Counted from the stretch's first letter, positions 25,057 through 35,400 are shown. The stretch is 64,000 bases of DNA from DB1 sp049323655 (GCA_049323655.1 JBMONO010000014.1:38136-102135); one strand, 5' to 3'. Notes: generated by a model not told the origin, from the letters alone. Made by a program: numbers and translations.

Positions 25057-25189
25057 GATGAAATCGTAAAAAATGAGAATTAACCACAGAGACCGCAGAG
25101 TGCGCAGAAGTAACTAGTTGTAATTAAAGATGTTTTCTCTGCGTCCTCAGGTCGCTCCGTGGTGGAAAAAGACTTGTTACGGGTTTGTC
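25057..25189. repeat. Intergenic repeat R1, copy 2
   Basis: Left end GATGAAATCGTAAAAAATGAG, then AACCACAGAGACCGCAGAG. The right half carries CTCTGCGTCCTCAGG and CGTGGTGGAAAAAGACTTG, inverted matches of the left half, and ends at TTTGTC. Same plan as 4039-4167, more diverged at the termini. It starts at the base after the M23 stop codon and is followed 7 bp later by an R2 copy. Confidence 0.65.
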
Positions 25190-25196
25190 GAATAGA

Positions 25197-25289
25197 GATG
25201 GTCGCGCAAAAAACAAGCCATAGGGGCGAGAAAATGAAACAACGAGTTGCAAACATGGCCCGTTTGAATCGTGCTTTTTTACGATTTCG
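25197..25289. repeat. Intergenic repeat R2, copy B
   Basis: Begins GATGGTCGCGCAAAAAAC and ends GCTTTTTTACGATTTC. The terminal inverted repeats and the internal sequence correspond to 5830-5928. It lies between R1 copy 2 and mutL, 58 bp before the mutL start. Confidence 0.6.
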
Positions 25290-25347
25290 GCAAAGAGATG
25301 ATGAGGTGTCTTTTTACGGTGCAGGACGCCTGGCGCCTTGGTGATCG

Positions 25348-27264
25348 ATGTCGAACATAAAGATTCTTCCGGAAAATCTCGCCAACCAGATCGCCGCGGG
25401 CGAGGTGGTCGAACGACCGGCATCGGTGGTGAAGGAATTTGTCGAGAACAGTATCGACGCCGGGGCCAGCCGGATCGCGGTGGAGGTGGAGGGCGCCGGC
25501 AGCCGGCTGATCCGGGTCATTGACGACGGCGTCGGCATGGATCAGGACGATATCCTCCTTTCCCTGGAACGCCATGCCACCAGCAAGCTGCACAGCCTCG
25601 AACAGCTCGGGGCAATCGCCACCCTCGGTTTCCGCGGTGAGGCCATTCCAAGCATCGCATCGGTCTGCCGGCTCACCATTACCTCACGGCCGGCCGATGC
25701 GGCGCTGGGCAACCGGGTCGAGGTTCGCTACGGTCAGTTGCACAAGGTGCATGAAATGGGCTGCGCGCCCGGGACCATCATGGAGGTCCGCGATCTGTTC
25801 GGCAACGTGCCGGCCCGCCGCAAGTTTCTGAAAAGTGCCCGCACCGAACTGGCCCATATTGACGATATGCTGCTCAACTGCGTTCTCGCATATCCATCTC
25901 TCGGGGTAAGTTATACGGTTGACAACAGGGAGTCGTTTTCCTATGCCGCCGGCAGCGAGACTCTGGAGTGGCGGGTGCGCCGGATCATGGGCCAGCGTCT
26001 GTGCAAGGATCTGATCGCCGTTGCCGGCAGCGCGGACGACATGGTGCTCTCTGGTCTGTTGCTGCCCCCGGACGAGGGCGGCCCGGCGGCGGCCCGGCTG
26101 CGGATTTTTGTCAACCGCCGGCCGGTGCGGGACCGGATGATGGCCCACGCAGTGGCCGAGGGCATGCACCATTTTCTCATGAAGGGCCGCCTGCCCGGCG
26201 GCGTTGTTTTCCTTGATCTCGATCCGGGGCAGGTTGATGTCAATGTTCATCCTGCCAAGCAGGAGATCCGTTTCCGCGAGAGCGGCCGGGTCCATCGTCT
26301 GGTGGTCGCCAGCGTCGGCCGGGCCATGGCGGATTATCAGCAGCAGCTTCGTTTTTCCCTGTTTGGTCGGCCGGAGCGGGAGGAGACGCCAGCCGCAGCT
26401 CTGCCGGTGGCGGAGGCAAAGAGACCAGAACCATCTGCGCTTTGCCCGCCCCGGCGCGGCACGGAGGGATTGCCCCCTGCCCCGGTTGGGCAAGTCGAAC
26501 CGGTTATCGGGTCGATGCCGACCTGGGAGCCGCCCCTCGTCGCCGAGCCGCCGCCAATCAGCAGATTTTCCGTTCCGTCACCGGCACGGCCTTCGGCCGC
26601 CCCAACGACCGTGACGGCGTCCGCCCCTGCCATGGCGCTTCCGCCGGAGCCAATCCGACCGGAGCCCTTGCCCGGCTTGCGATCCGCTCCTCGGTTTACC
26701 TATGTCGGTCAGTTTCGCTCATCCTACCTGCTGTGTGAAACCGAGGAGGGCATCTGCGTCATTGACCAGCATGCGGCCCATGAACGGTTGCTGTTTGAGA
26801 AGCTGAAAAAACAGTACGAAGAACGCGAGTTGCCCGGTCAGGCCCTGCTCTTTCCGGAGATGATCGAGTGCACCCCGGCCCAGGCCGAGGTGCTGCAACG
26901 CCATGGCGGCGAGATCCGTCGGCTCGGCCTGGCGATCGAGGAGTTCGGCGGCCTGAGCTGGGTTATCAAGGCGGTGCCGGTTATCCTCGCCCATCTCGGC
27001 CCGCTGGAGATTGTCAGCGGCGTGTTCGACCATTTTCTCGGCAGCGAGGCCGGCGAGAGGGCGGCGGCCCGGCGGATGGATGACATCCTCGCCCGCATGG
27101 CGTGCAAGGCGGCGGTCAAGGCCAATGATCGGCTGACTGCCGCCGAAGGCGAGGAGCTGGTCCGCCGGATGGAGGAGGCGGATATCTTTTCCCACTGTCC
27201 GCATGGGCGGCCGGTGGTGAAATTTTTCAGTGAATCGGATATAAAAAAATGGTTTTTCCGCTGA
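25348..27264 (+). CDS. mutL: DNA mismatch repair protein MutL (endonuclease type)
   Basis: 638 residues. The N-terminal GHKL ATPase has the MutL signatures IAAGEVVERPASVVKEFVENSIDAGAS, IDDGVGM, ERHATSK and TLGFRGEAIPSIAS, followed by the S5-like domain (VNRRPVRDRMM; VDVNVHPAKQEIRF). A Pro/Ala-rich linker of about 120 residues leads to the C-terminal dimerisation domain. That domain contains the metal-binding nuclease motif DQHAAHERLLFE (Asp473), plus a late ACKAAVKANDRL and CPHGRP. MutL here should nick DNA itself, as expected in bacteria without MutH. The start lacks a clear ribosome-binding site; repeats occupy the upstream 290 bp. purC follows after 56 bp. Confidence 0.97.
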   Translation: MSNIKILPENLANQIAAGEVVERPASVVKEFVENSIDAGASRIAVEVEGAGSRLIRVIDDGVGMDQDDILLSLERHATSKLHSLEQLGAIATLGFRGEAIPSIASVCRLTITSRPADAALGNRVEVRYGQLHKVHEMGCAPGTIMEVRDLFGNVPARRKFLKSARTELAHIDDMLLNCVLAYPSLGVSYTVDNRESFSYAAGSETLEWRVRRIMGQRLCKDLIAVAGSADDMVLSGLLLPPDEGGPAAARLRIFVNRRPVRDRMMAHAVAEGMHHFLMKGRLPGGVVFLDLDPGQVDVNVHPAKQEIRFRESGRVHRLVVASVGRAMADYQQQLRFSLFGRPEREETPAAALPVAEAKRPEPSALCPPRRGTEGLPPAPVGQVEPVIGSMPTWEPPLVAEPPPISRFSVPSPARPSAAPTTVTASAPAMALPPEPIRPEPLPGLRSAPRFTYVGQFRSSYLLCETEEGICVIDQHAAHERLLFEKLKKQYEERELPGQALLFPEMIECTPAQAEVLQRHGGEIRRLGLAIEEFGGLSWVIKAVPVILAHLGPLEIVSGVFDHFLGSEAGERAAARRMDDILARMACKAAVKANDRLTAAEGEELVRRMEEADIFSHCPHGRPVVKFFSESDIKKWFFR

Positions 27265-27320
27265 GAGCAACCCGGTACAGTGATTTGGAACCTCTGCCCA
27301 TAATCTTCTAAGGAACAACA

Positions 27321-28217
27321 ATGACGACTTCTCTGATTTCCAGGACCGATTTCCCGAATCTGCACCTCATCCATCGCGGCAAGGTGCGTGACCTCTATGA
27401 AGTGGACGACAAACTGCTGATGGTGGCTTCCGACCGGATCTCCGCCTTTGATGTGGTGATGGATGACCCCGTTCCCCACAAGGGCGCGGTGCTGACCAGT
27501 CTTTCCCTGTTCTGGTTTGACTATCTTAAGGATATCATCCCGAATCATCTCATCTCCGCCGACCCGGCTGACTATCCGGTTGCCTGCGCCCCTTACGCCG
27601 ATCAGCTCCGCGGCCGCAGCATGCTGGTGAAAAAGGCAAAACCCTTGCCGGTGGAGTGCATTGTCCGCGGCTATATCTCCGGTTCTTTCTGGAGTGCCTA
27701 CAAAAAAAACACGACGGTCTGCGGCTTTGCCTTGCCGGCTGGACTGCAGGAGTCCGAGAAGCTGCCCGAGGTGTTGTTCACCCCGTCCACCAAGGCGGAA
27801 CAGGGACTGCACGATGAAAACATCTCCCTGGAGAGGATGGAGGAGATCGTCGGCCGGCAGCAGACGGCGGAGATTGCCCGGGTCTGCGTCGAGCTCTACC
27901 GGAAAGCGGCCGATTACGCCCGCAGCCGGGGGATCATCATCGCTGATACCAAGTTCGAACTCGGCTGGCATGAGGGGAAACTGATGCTGATCGATGAGGT
28001 TCTCACTCCTGATTCCTCCCGTTTCTGGCCGGAGGATGAGTATCAGATCGGGCGGGGCCAGGCAAGTTTCGACAAGCAGTTTCTCCGTGATTACCTCTCC
28101 TCCCTTGACTGGCCGAAAACGCCGCCGCCGCCGAAACTGCCGGCCGACATCATCAACAAGACCAGCGCCCGCTATCTGGAGGCGCTCCAGCGGATCACCG
28201 GCACCTCTCTCTTCTGA
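27321..28217 (+). CDS. purC: Phosphoribosylaminoimidazole-succinocarboxamide synthase (SAICAR synthetase)
   Basis: 298 residues, the longer yeast-like PurC form. Motifs: HRGKVRDLYEVDDKLLMVASDRISAFDVVM, ECIVRGYISGSFW, LPEVLFTPSTKAEQGLHDENIS, and IIIADTKFELGW followed by LIDEVLTPDSSRFWP. It joins CAIR and aspartate with ATP, the step after the PurE reaction encoded by the purD-purE fusion. A good ribosome-binding site (AAGGA) precedes the ATG. It lies 56 bp after mutL, so it is probably co-transcribed, and a strong terminator follows. Confidence 0.97.
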   Translation: MTTSLISRTDFPNLHLIHRGKVRDLYEVDDKLLMVASDRISAFDVVMDDPVPHKGAVLTSLSLFWFDYLKDIIPNHLISADPADYPVACAPYADQLRGRSMLVKKAKPLPVECIVRGYISGSFWSAYKKNTTVCGFALPAGLQESEKLPEVLFTPSTKAEQGLHDENISLERMEEIVGRQQTAEIARVCVELYRKAADYARSRGIIIADTKFELGWHEGKLMLIDEVLTPDSSRFWPEDEYQIGRGQASFDKQFLRDYLSSLDWPKTPPPPKLPADIINKTSARYLEALQRITGTSLF

Positions 28218-28246
28218 CGCGGGCATGGCTGTCGGGGATCGGCCAC

Positions 28247-28284
28247 AAGGCGGGAAGGGGGGCCCCCTCTTTTCGCCTTTTTTT
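28247..28284 (+). terminator. Rho-independent terminator after purC
   Basis: A stem of 14 pairs with a few G-U pairs (AAGGCGGGAAGGGG at 28247-28260 with CCCCTCTTTTCGCCTT at about 28264-28279), a small loop, and a run of Ts ending at 28284. It closes the mutL-purC unit. Confidence 0.8.
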
Positions 28285-28289
28285 CGTTC

Positions 28290-28319
28290 TTGATTGTCAA
28301 GTCCGGCTTGGACTATGAT
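28290..28319 (+). promoter_or_regulatory. Candidate promoter of the PhnD-like gene
   Basis: TTGATT (28290-28295), 18-bp spacer, TATGAT (28314-28319), placed just after the purC terminator and 95 bp before the next start. Both boxes are near consensus. Confidence 0.4.
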
Positions 28320-28413
28320 GGTGGAATCGCGTACGGATCTGGCGCTGTGGTGTGGTTGGGCACGATGAACCGGTCCCCTTCGCACCTTTTCAGCATAATC
28401 AGGAGGACTTTTC

Positions 28414-29271
28414 ATGCCCCGTATTGTCCGCTTTATCCTGGGGGCGATTGTCGCCCTCACCCTCTCCAGCCTTTTGCCGTCGTCCGGTTTCGCTGCCGGC
28501 GAGACCGGCCTCACCCTCGGCGTCTTTCCCTATCTCTCGCCGAGCCAGATGGTAGAGCAGCTTTCTCCCCTGGTCAGACGGATGGAAGAGGCGCTTGGCC
28601 AGAAGATCACCATGGTGTCGGCCCCGGATTTCATGAGTTATGTGGAACGCACCGCCAAGGGAAAATATGATCTGATCCTCACCGCGCCGCACATGGGGCG
28701 CCTGGCTCAACAGCGGGACGGCTGGCAGCTCGTTGTCATGTCCGGTCAGCAGACCGCCACGGTGATCCTGGTGCGCAAGGATTCCGGCATCGCGAAACTG
28801 GAAGATCTGCGCGGCAAAAAGATGGCGGTCGGCAACCGCCGCTCGGTTACCTATCTGCAGGCCGAAGAGGCCCTTGCCCGTAAAGGCCTCGCACCAGGAC
28901 GGGATTTCCAGGTGATGGAGACCGCCACCTTTTCCAATGTGGTGCAATCCGTCTTTCTGGGCGAGGCCGCGGCCGGGGCAACGCCCACCCTGCTCTGGGA
29001 CAAATGGGTCCATGTTGACACGGAGCAGCATCGCCAGCTCGGCGAGATCTTCCGGGCCCAGAAACCGGCGCCGCCCTCCTTTCTGGTGATGATGCCGCCT
29101 CAGGCGAAACCGGCGATCGTCGCACGCCTGCGCCAATCGCTGCTCAATTTTCATGAAACCGCCGAGGGACGCGACTTTCTCCAGAAAAGTCAGTACGAAT
29201 CGTTCCTGCCTCCGGATGAGCAGGCCATGGAACGCATCGATCCTTACGTTCATGTCCTTGTTGAGCCGTGA
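28414..29271 (+). CDS. PhnD-like periplasmic phosphate/phosphonate-binding protein
   Basis: 285 residues with a signal peptide (MPRIVRFILGAIVALTLSSLLPSSGFA, cleavage probably near AAG). The mature part has the PhnD family layout: LTLGVFPYLSPSQMVEQLSPLVRRMEEALGQKI, YDLILTAPHMGRLAQ and ATVILVRKDSGIAKLEDLRGKKMAVGN. GGAGGA precedes the ATG. No ABC permease or ATPase gene is adjacent; instead a membrane hybrid kinase follows immediately. This pairing suggests a sensory role, with the binding protein presenting a ligand to the kinase (inferred). The ligand is unknown: phosphonate, phosphite and other oxyanions are all possible for this family. Confidence 0.88.
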   Translation: MPRIVRFILGAIVALTLSSLLPSSGFAAGETGLTLGVFPYLSPSQMVEQLSPLVRRMEEALGQKITMVSAPDFMSYVERTAKGKYDLILTAPHMGRLAQQRDGWQLVVMSGQQTATVILVRKDSGIAKLEDLRGKKMAVGNRRSVTYLQAEEALARKGLAPGRDFQVMETATFSNVVQSVFLGEAAAGATPTLLWDKWVHVDTEQHRQLGEIFRAQKPAPPSFLVMMPPQAKPAIVARLRQSLLNFHETAEGRDFLQKSQYESFLPPDEQAMERIDPYVHVLVEP

Positions 29272-29275
29272 TGCG

Positions 29276-32272
29276 ATGATAGGGAGTCGGCCGGGCACCA
29301 TTCCCTGGCGTCGATCGCTACGCTTCAAACTGGTGGTCGCCGCCATCGCCGTCGAGCTGATCATGCTCTCCGCCCTGCTCTTCAACAGCTTCCGGCTCCT
29401 CGATGAGGCGGTGCAATCCCAGGCGAGGGCGCGGCTGGAGTCGCTTTCTCCCTTGCTGGACGCCGCCCTGGCCGGTCGTGTCTTCCAGCGGGATCATGCC
29501 GAGGTGCAGGCGATTATTGCCCGGCTGACCACTTCGCCCACCGCCGAGATCAATTACGTTACCGTTCTTGACCCCACCGGCAGTGTTATCGCCTCCACCG
29601 CCCATTCCCTGGCCGACGAGCTGCCCGGCGAGGACCACAGCGTCACTGAGGCCATGCTCGATCTCACTTACGATGTCCGCCTGCCGCTCACCATTATCGG
29701 CAACGAGGTCGGTTCTGTCTCCTTTGGCCTTTCCCTGGCCTCCATGGTCGCAACCAAGGACCGGGTGGTGCGGGAGGGAATGATCATCGCTGCGGTGGAG
29801 ATTTTGCTCAGTCTGCTGCTCCTTGCCTCCGGCGGCTATCTCATCACCCGTCATATCCGCGCCTTGACTGAGGGAACCCGGCGGCTGGCCCAGGGCGATT
29901 ACACTGCCCGCATCCGGATCACCGGCAGCGACGAGATCGCCGAGCTGGCCGATCACTTTAACGTCATGTCTGCTGCCATCGCCGACCAGGTCAGCATCCT
30001 GCGGGAGAGTGAGATGCGCTTTGCCGCCATTTTCAACGCGGTGGGTGAGGCGATTTTTGTCCACGACGCCGCCACCGGCAGAATTCTCGATGTCAATCAA
30101 CGGATGTGCGAGATGTTCGCTTGCAGCCGGGAAAAGGCGCTTAGCAGCGATATCGGCGTTTTTAGTTCCGGCACCCCTCCGTATAGCCTCGACACCGCCC
30201 TGGCCAGGATCAGGGCGGTCAGGCTGGAAGGCCCGCAACGCTTCGACTGGCAGTCCCGCGCCTGTGACGGCCGGCTCTTCTGGTCCGAGGTCAGCATCAG
30301 TCTGGTGAAAATCGGCGATAACGACCGGCTGCTCGCCGTGGTCCGCGACATCAGCGAACGCAAGAAGGCGGAGGAGGAGAAAAACACAGCCATCGCCCGT
30401 TTCCGTACCCTGGTGGACAGCCTGGACGCCCTGGTCTATGTGGCGGACATGGAAACCCATGAGATTCTCTTCATCAATAAATACGGCAGAGAGGTCTGGG
30501 GTGAAGTGGAGGGCAGAATCTGCTGGCAGGCGCTGCAGGACGGGCAAACCGGGCCGTGCGCCTTCTGCACCAACGACAAGCTGCTGGACGCGGCCGGAAA
30601 ACCGATCGGCACCATTGTCACCCTCATACACAACACCGCCACCAGGGAATGGTATGAGTGCCGGGACCAGGCCATAGAGTGGACCGACGGTCGTCTGGTG
30701 CGGATGGAGATCGCCATCAATATCACCCGGCGTAAGCTGGCCGAGGATGCCCTGGCCGCGGAAAAACAACAGCTTGCCGTCACCCTGCGCAGCATCGGCG
30801 ACGGTGTCATCACCACCGACACCGAGGGCCGAATCGTGCTGCTCAACAGCGTGGCGGAAACCCTGACCGGCTGGTCGCAGGCCGAGGCGCACGGCCGGTC
30901 GCTGGCCGAGGTCTTTCCTCTCATCCACGCCAGAACCGGAGCACGCTGTGCCAACCCGGTGGAGCGAGTGCTGGTCTCCGGCCGCATCACCGAGTTTGCC
31001 GATCATACAGTTCTCGTGGCCAGGGACGGCAGACAGCGGCTGGTGGCGGACAGCGGCGCGCCGATCCGCGACGAGCAGGGGCAGATTGTCGGGGTGGTCC
31101 TTGTCTTCCGTGATGTGACGGAAAAACAGCGGATGGAAAAGGAGCTGCTCAAAATCAAGAAACTCGAATCAGTCGGGGTGCTGGCCGGCGGCATTGCCCA
31201 TGATTTCAACAATATCCTCGCCGCCATTCTCGGCAACATCAATCTGGCCCTGCTCGATGCCGATTTAGGGGAAAAGACCCGCTTCCTGCTCGGTAGCGCC
31301 GAAAAGGCCTCGCTGCGCGCCAAGGAGCTGACCCGTCAGTTGCTCACCTTTTCCAAGGGAGGCGAGCCGGTCCGGGAAGCCGCCTCCATTGCTGAGATTA
31401 TCCGCGATTCCGCCGAATTCGTCCTCCATGGCGGCAACGTCGGCTGCCAGTATGTCATCGCCGATGATCTTTGGCTGGTCAATATCGATAAGGGGCAGAT
31501 CAGTCAGGTTATTCAGAATATCATCATCAACGCCAAACAGGCGATGCCGGCAGGCGGCGTCATCGAGGTCCGCTGCGAAAACGTCGTGGCCGGTGTGGCC
31601 CCAGACCAGGTCCTGACCAGGCCGGGCCGCTATGTCAGCATCCGCATCCGCGACACCGGTCCCGGTATGGCGGCAGACGTTGTCGAAAAAATCTTTGATC
31701 CCTATTTCACCACCAAGGAGGACGGCAGCGGTCTGGGACTGGCCATCACCCATTCCATCATCAGCAAACACGGCGGCTTTATCAGCGTCGAGTCTGCGCC
31801 GGGGCAGGGGACTCTCTTCACCATCCTGTTGCCGGTTTCCTCCATGGCGCCGGAAAAAGAAAAGGATGAGGATGGGGGGGCAGCGCAGGTTGCCGGGGCG
31901 AAAATCCTGCTTATGGATGATGAGGATATGGTGCGCAATGTCGCGGCCGCCATGCTCGCCAGGCTCGGTCATCACGTCACCCCGGCCCGGGACGGGGCTG
32001 AGGCCGTCGCTCTCTATCGGCAGGGTATGGAGAGCGGCATGCCATTTGATCTGGTCATTATGGATCTCACCATTCCGGGCGGCATGGGCGGCAAGGATGC
32101 GGTGCGCCTCATCCGCACCCTGGACCCGGCGGCGCGGGTCATCGTCGCCAGCGGGTATTCCAACGATCCGATTATGGCCCATTGCCAGGAATACGGTTTC
32201 GCCGCCGCCATTGTCAAGCCCTTCCAGCTGCACGACATCGACAGAATCATCAGCGACCTGCTGCGCCGCTGA
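29276..32272 (+). CDS. Membrane hybrid histidine kinase (HAMP, three PAS, receiver)
   Basis: About 998 residues. The start is uncertain: ATG 29276 (4 bp after the PhnD-like stop) is preferred, ATG 29252 is possible. Order: transmembrane segment (about 15-40), periplasmic sensor, second transmembrane segment (about 165-185), HAMP (ITRHIRALTEGTRRLAQGDYTARIR), PAS1 (IFNAVGEAIFVHDAATGRILDVN), PAS2 with a cysteine motif (GPCAFCTN), PAS3 (TLRSIGDGVITTDTEGRIVLLN), HisKA with His642 (GGIAHDFNNILAAI), HATPase (DTGPGM; GSGLGLAI), receiver (LLMDDEDMVRNV; phospho-Asp in LVIMDLTIPGGMGG). The two genes form a sensing pair. No separate response regulator with an output domain is adjacent. Confidence 0.92.
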   Translation: MIGSRPGTIPWRRSLRFKLVVAAIAVELIMLSALLFNSFRLLDEAVQSQARARLESLSPLLDAALAGRVFQRDHAEVQAIIARLTTSPTAEINYVTVLDPTGSVIASTAHSLADELPGEDHSVTEAMLDLTYDVRLPLTIIGNEVGSVSFGLSLASMVATKDRVVREGMIIAAVEILLSLLLLASGGYLITRHIRALTEGTRRLAQGDYTARIRITGSDEIAELADHFNVMSAAIADQVSILRESEMRFAAIFNAVGEAIFVHDAATGRILDVNQRMCEMFACSREKALSSDIGVFSSGTPPYSLDTALARIRAVRLEGPQRFDWQSRACDGRLFWSEVSISLVKIGDNDRLLAVVRDISERKKAEEEKNTAIARFRTLVDSLDALVYVADMETHEILFINKYGREVWGEVEGRICWQALQDGQTGPCAFCTNDKLLDAAGKPIGTIVTLIHNTATREWYECRDQAIEWTDGRLVRMEIAINITRRKLAEDALAAEKQQLAVTLRSIGDGVITTDTEGRIVLLNSVAETLTGWSQAEAHGRSLAEVFPLIHARTGARCANPVERVLVSGRITEFADHTVLVARDGRQRLVADSGAPIRDEQGQIVGVVLVFRDVTEKQRMEKELLKIKKLESVGVLAGGIAHDFNNILAAILGNINLALLDADLGEKTRFLLGSAEKASLRAKELTRQLLTFSKGGEPVREAASIAEIIRDSAEFVLHGGNVGCQYVIADDLWLVNIDKGQISQVIQNIIINAKQAMPAGGVIEVRCENVVAGVAPDQVLTRPGRYVSIRIRDTGPGMAADVVEKIFDPYFTTKEDGSGLGLAITHSIISKHGGFISVESAPGQGTLFTILLPVSSMAPEKEKDEDGGAAQVAGAKILLMDDEDMVRNVAAAMLARLGHHVTPARDGAEAVALYRQGMESGMPFDLVIMDLTIPGGMGGKDAVRLIRTLDPAARVIVASGYSNDPIMAHCQEYGFAAAIVKPFQLHDIDRIISDLLRR

Positions 32273-32355
32273 GCAGATCATCATACCCGGCGGCATTCAG
32301 GAAAAGTGACTATGAATAAAACTCGGCTATTATTTTTGTCGGAATCGTAAGTCCT

Positions 32356-32404
32356 GATGGTTTCGTAAAACTGAAAATTAACCACAGAGACCGCAGAGCG
32401 CTTG
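32356..32404. repeat. Intergenic repeat R1, copy 3 (left half only)
   Basis: GATGGTTTCGTAAAACTG followed by AACCACAGAGACCGCAGAGC, matching the left half of R1; the right half is missing. It ends about 9 bp before the recC start codon, so the repeat now forms the recC leader. Confidence 0.65.
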
Positions 32405-32412
32405 GATGAAAC

Positions 32413-35400
32413 GTGAATCTTTCCTTTTACACCAGTAACCGCTTGGAAAAACTGGCCGATCTCTTTGCCGTCGCCGCGGCCGGAGCGGCTCGTTCGCCTT
32501 TTGACCGGCAGATTGTCGTGGTCCAGACCGCCGGCATGGGCCGCTGGCTGTCCCTGTGGCTGGCCGACCGCAACCGCATCTGTGCCGGCATGGAATTTCT
32601 TTACCCCAATGCAGTGGTGGAGCGCCTTTTCAGCCTGGTTCTGCCCGATGGCGCCTGGCAGCCGGAGAATCCGGCGATCACGGCCTGGCGCATTATGGCG
32701 CTTTTGCCCGAGCTCTGCCGAGAACCGGCAGCTCGGGATGTTTTTGCGCCGGTGGCCGACTATCTCGCCGATGACGAAAGCGGCGTCAAGCTCTACCAGC
32801 TGGCAATGAAAATCGCCGATCTCTTTGATCAGTATCAGATTTACCGGCCGGATCTGGTGCTGGCCTGGGAAGAGGGGCGTGACCCCCATGATGAGCGGCT
32901 GATCGGGGCGACGGGCTATGGGTGGCAGAAGATGCTCTGGCGTCGGCTTGGCCTGCCCGCCGGCCGGGCCCGCTGTCATCGCAATTTTCTCCGGCGCATG
33001 GCGGATCCTGACATGGTGGTAGCGGCCCGCCTGCCCGCTCGCCTCACCCTTTTCGGAGTGGCGGTCATTCCGCCTCTCTATCTCGATATCTTCGCCGCCG
33101 TGGCGCGCCATCTACCGGTTTTCATCTATCTGCTCCAGCCCTGTCGCGAGTACTGGGGTTTTATCCGCAGCGCCCGGGAGATTCGGCGGCAGGAGAGGGC
33201 CGCGGGCCGCGGCCGTGACGAGCTGCTGCTGGAGGAGGTTAATCCGCTGCTCGCCTCCCAGGGCATCCTCGGTCGGGATTTCTTCAACATGATGCTGACC
33301 CTCGACGACGAGCGCCACCAGGTCGAGGAGTGTTTCCTGGCCGGGCCGGCTGACAGCCTCCTCCATCTCGTTCAGCGCGATCTGCTCGACCTCGTCGATC
33401 CGGAAGAGACGCCGGCCGTTCCCCCTGTTGCCGGCGATCTCTCCATCCAGTTTCATTCCTGTCACTCCCCTCTGCGGGAGGTGGAGGTGCTCTACGACCA
33501 GCTTCTCCATCTGCTGCAGCAGGACCCGACCCTGACCCCGTCCGACATCCTGGTCATGGCCCCGGAACTGCCGGTTTATGCCCCCCTTATCCGCGTCGTT
33601 TTTGACTCATCCTACTCCACTGCGACAAAACTGCCCTATGCCATCGCCGACCTGCCGGCGCCGGGGCTCCAGGTGCTGATGGACGCCTTTCTCCATCTGC
33701 TGACCGTCCTGCGCAGCCGTTTTCGCGCCTCGGAGGTGCTGGGGCTGCTCGATATCGAGGCGGTTGCCGCCCGTTTTTTTTTCACCGTCGACGAGCGCGA
33801 GCTGGTGCGCACCTGGGTTGAGGCGGCCGGCATCCGCTGGGGGGCAGACAAGGAGATGGTGGTCGGTGAGGGGCTGCCGCCTCACGACCTGTCCTGGGAG
33901 GCGGGCCGTGAACGGCTGCTGCTCGGCTATGCGATGGTGGTGGAGAAGGGCCGGGAAGTGGTCGGCGCCTTTCCCTGCCCGGAGGTGGATGAGGGCTGCG
34001 CCGTCCTGCTCGGCAGGTTTCTTGATTTTTACGACACCCTCACCCGGTTCCGCAAGCGGATCACGAGCTGCGAGGCGGAGGGGGGCAGCTTGGGCAGCTG
34101 GAGTAGTTTGTTGGGCGAGCTGCTTGACGCCTTTTTTGCCGGCGGTCCGCCCTATGAGGCGGACCGGCTCATTCTGGAGGCCGAGCTCGCCGCCCTGGCC
34201 CACGAGGAGGAGTTGATAGGGCGGCCGCTCCACCTTTCTCTGGAAGCGGTGCGCACCTGTCTCTTCGAGCGCCATAACGCCACCCTGCACGCCCGGGGAT
34301 TCATGGGCGGCGGCATCACCTTCTGCGCCATGCTGCCCATGCGCAGCATCCCCTTCCGGGTGATCTGCATGATCGGCATGAACGACGGCGTCTTCCCCCG
34401 CCTGGACCGGTCCCTTGAATATGATCTCAGCCGGATCGAGCGGCGACTGGGCGATCGGTCGCGCAAGGAGAACGACAAGTATCTCTTCCTCGAAACCCTG
34501 ATTTCCGCCCGGGATATCCTGTACATCAGCTATACCGGCCAGAGCATCGTCGACAACAGCCCAGTGCCGCCGGCCGCGCCGGTGGGTGAGCTGCTTGATT
34601 ACCTCGGGCTGCGCCTGCGCCTTTCCCAGGCAGAGCGGGCCGGGCTCGTTGTCCGCCACCGGCTGCAATCGTTCAACCGTGAGTATTTTCGCCAGGCCGG
34701 GCGTCTCTTCAGTTATTCCGAGGAAAATTGCCGGGCCGCGGCAGCCGGGCTTGATCGGCGACCGTCCTCCTCTTTCTTCGCCTCCGGACCGCTTGCCGCC
34801 GGCCCGGAGTTGGTCGAGATCAGGCTGGAGGAGTTGCTGCGATTTTTTGCCCATCCGGTCCGCTTTCTCTATACCCGGGTGCTGCATATCGAACTTGATG
34901 AGAGAGCCCAGGCCGTTGCCGATCATGAACCGTTTGAGACTGACGGCCTGCAAGCCTACCGGGTCAGGGCAGAGTTACTGCCGCGACCGGGGGAAGAGGG
35001 GACGGCTCTGGACACGACCCTGCGTCGCCTCCACCAGCGCGCCCTGTTGCCCCTGGGCGCCCCTGGCCAGTGCTGGACCGGGGCGCTGCGCGAGGAAATG
35101 GTCCATTTTCGTCGCTGGCTGGCCGGGCTTGTCTCCACCCCGCTGCCGCCCCGCCCGGTTGCGTTGACCCTGCCCTCCGGCATTGTCATCCGCGGCGTGC
35201 TGGACCGGCTTTTCCCGGATTTTCAGCTCTTCTATCGGCCTGCCCGGCTCGGCGCGGAACAGAAGAGAAACGGCAGCGTTGTGGTGGCGGACAGAAAGAT
35301 GCTGATCGCGGCCTGGATCTGTCATCTGGTCGCCAATGCCGCGGCAGTGGAGGTGGAGCGCACCGTCTGCGCCGGCATCGACTGCAGTGCCGTCTGTTTT

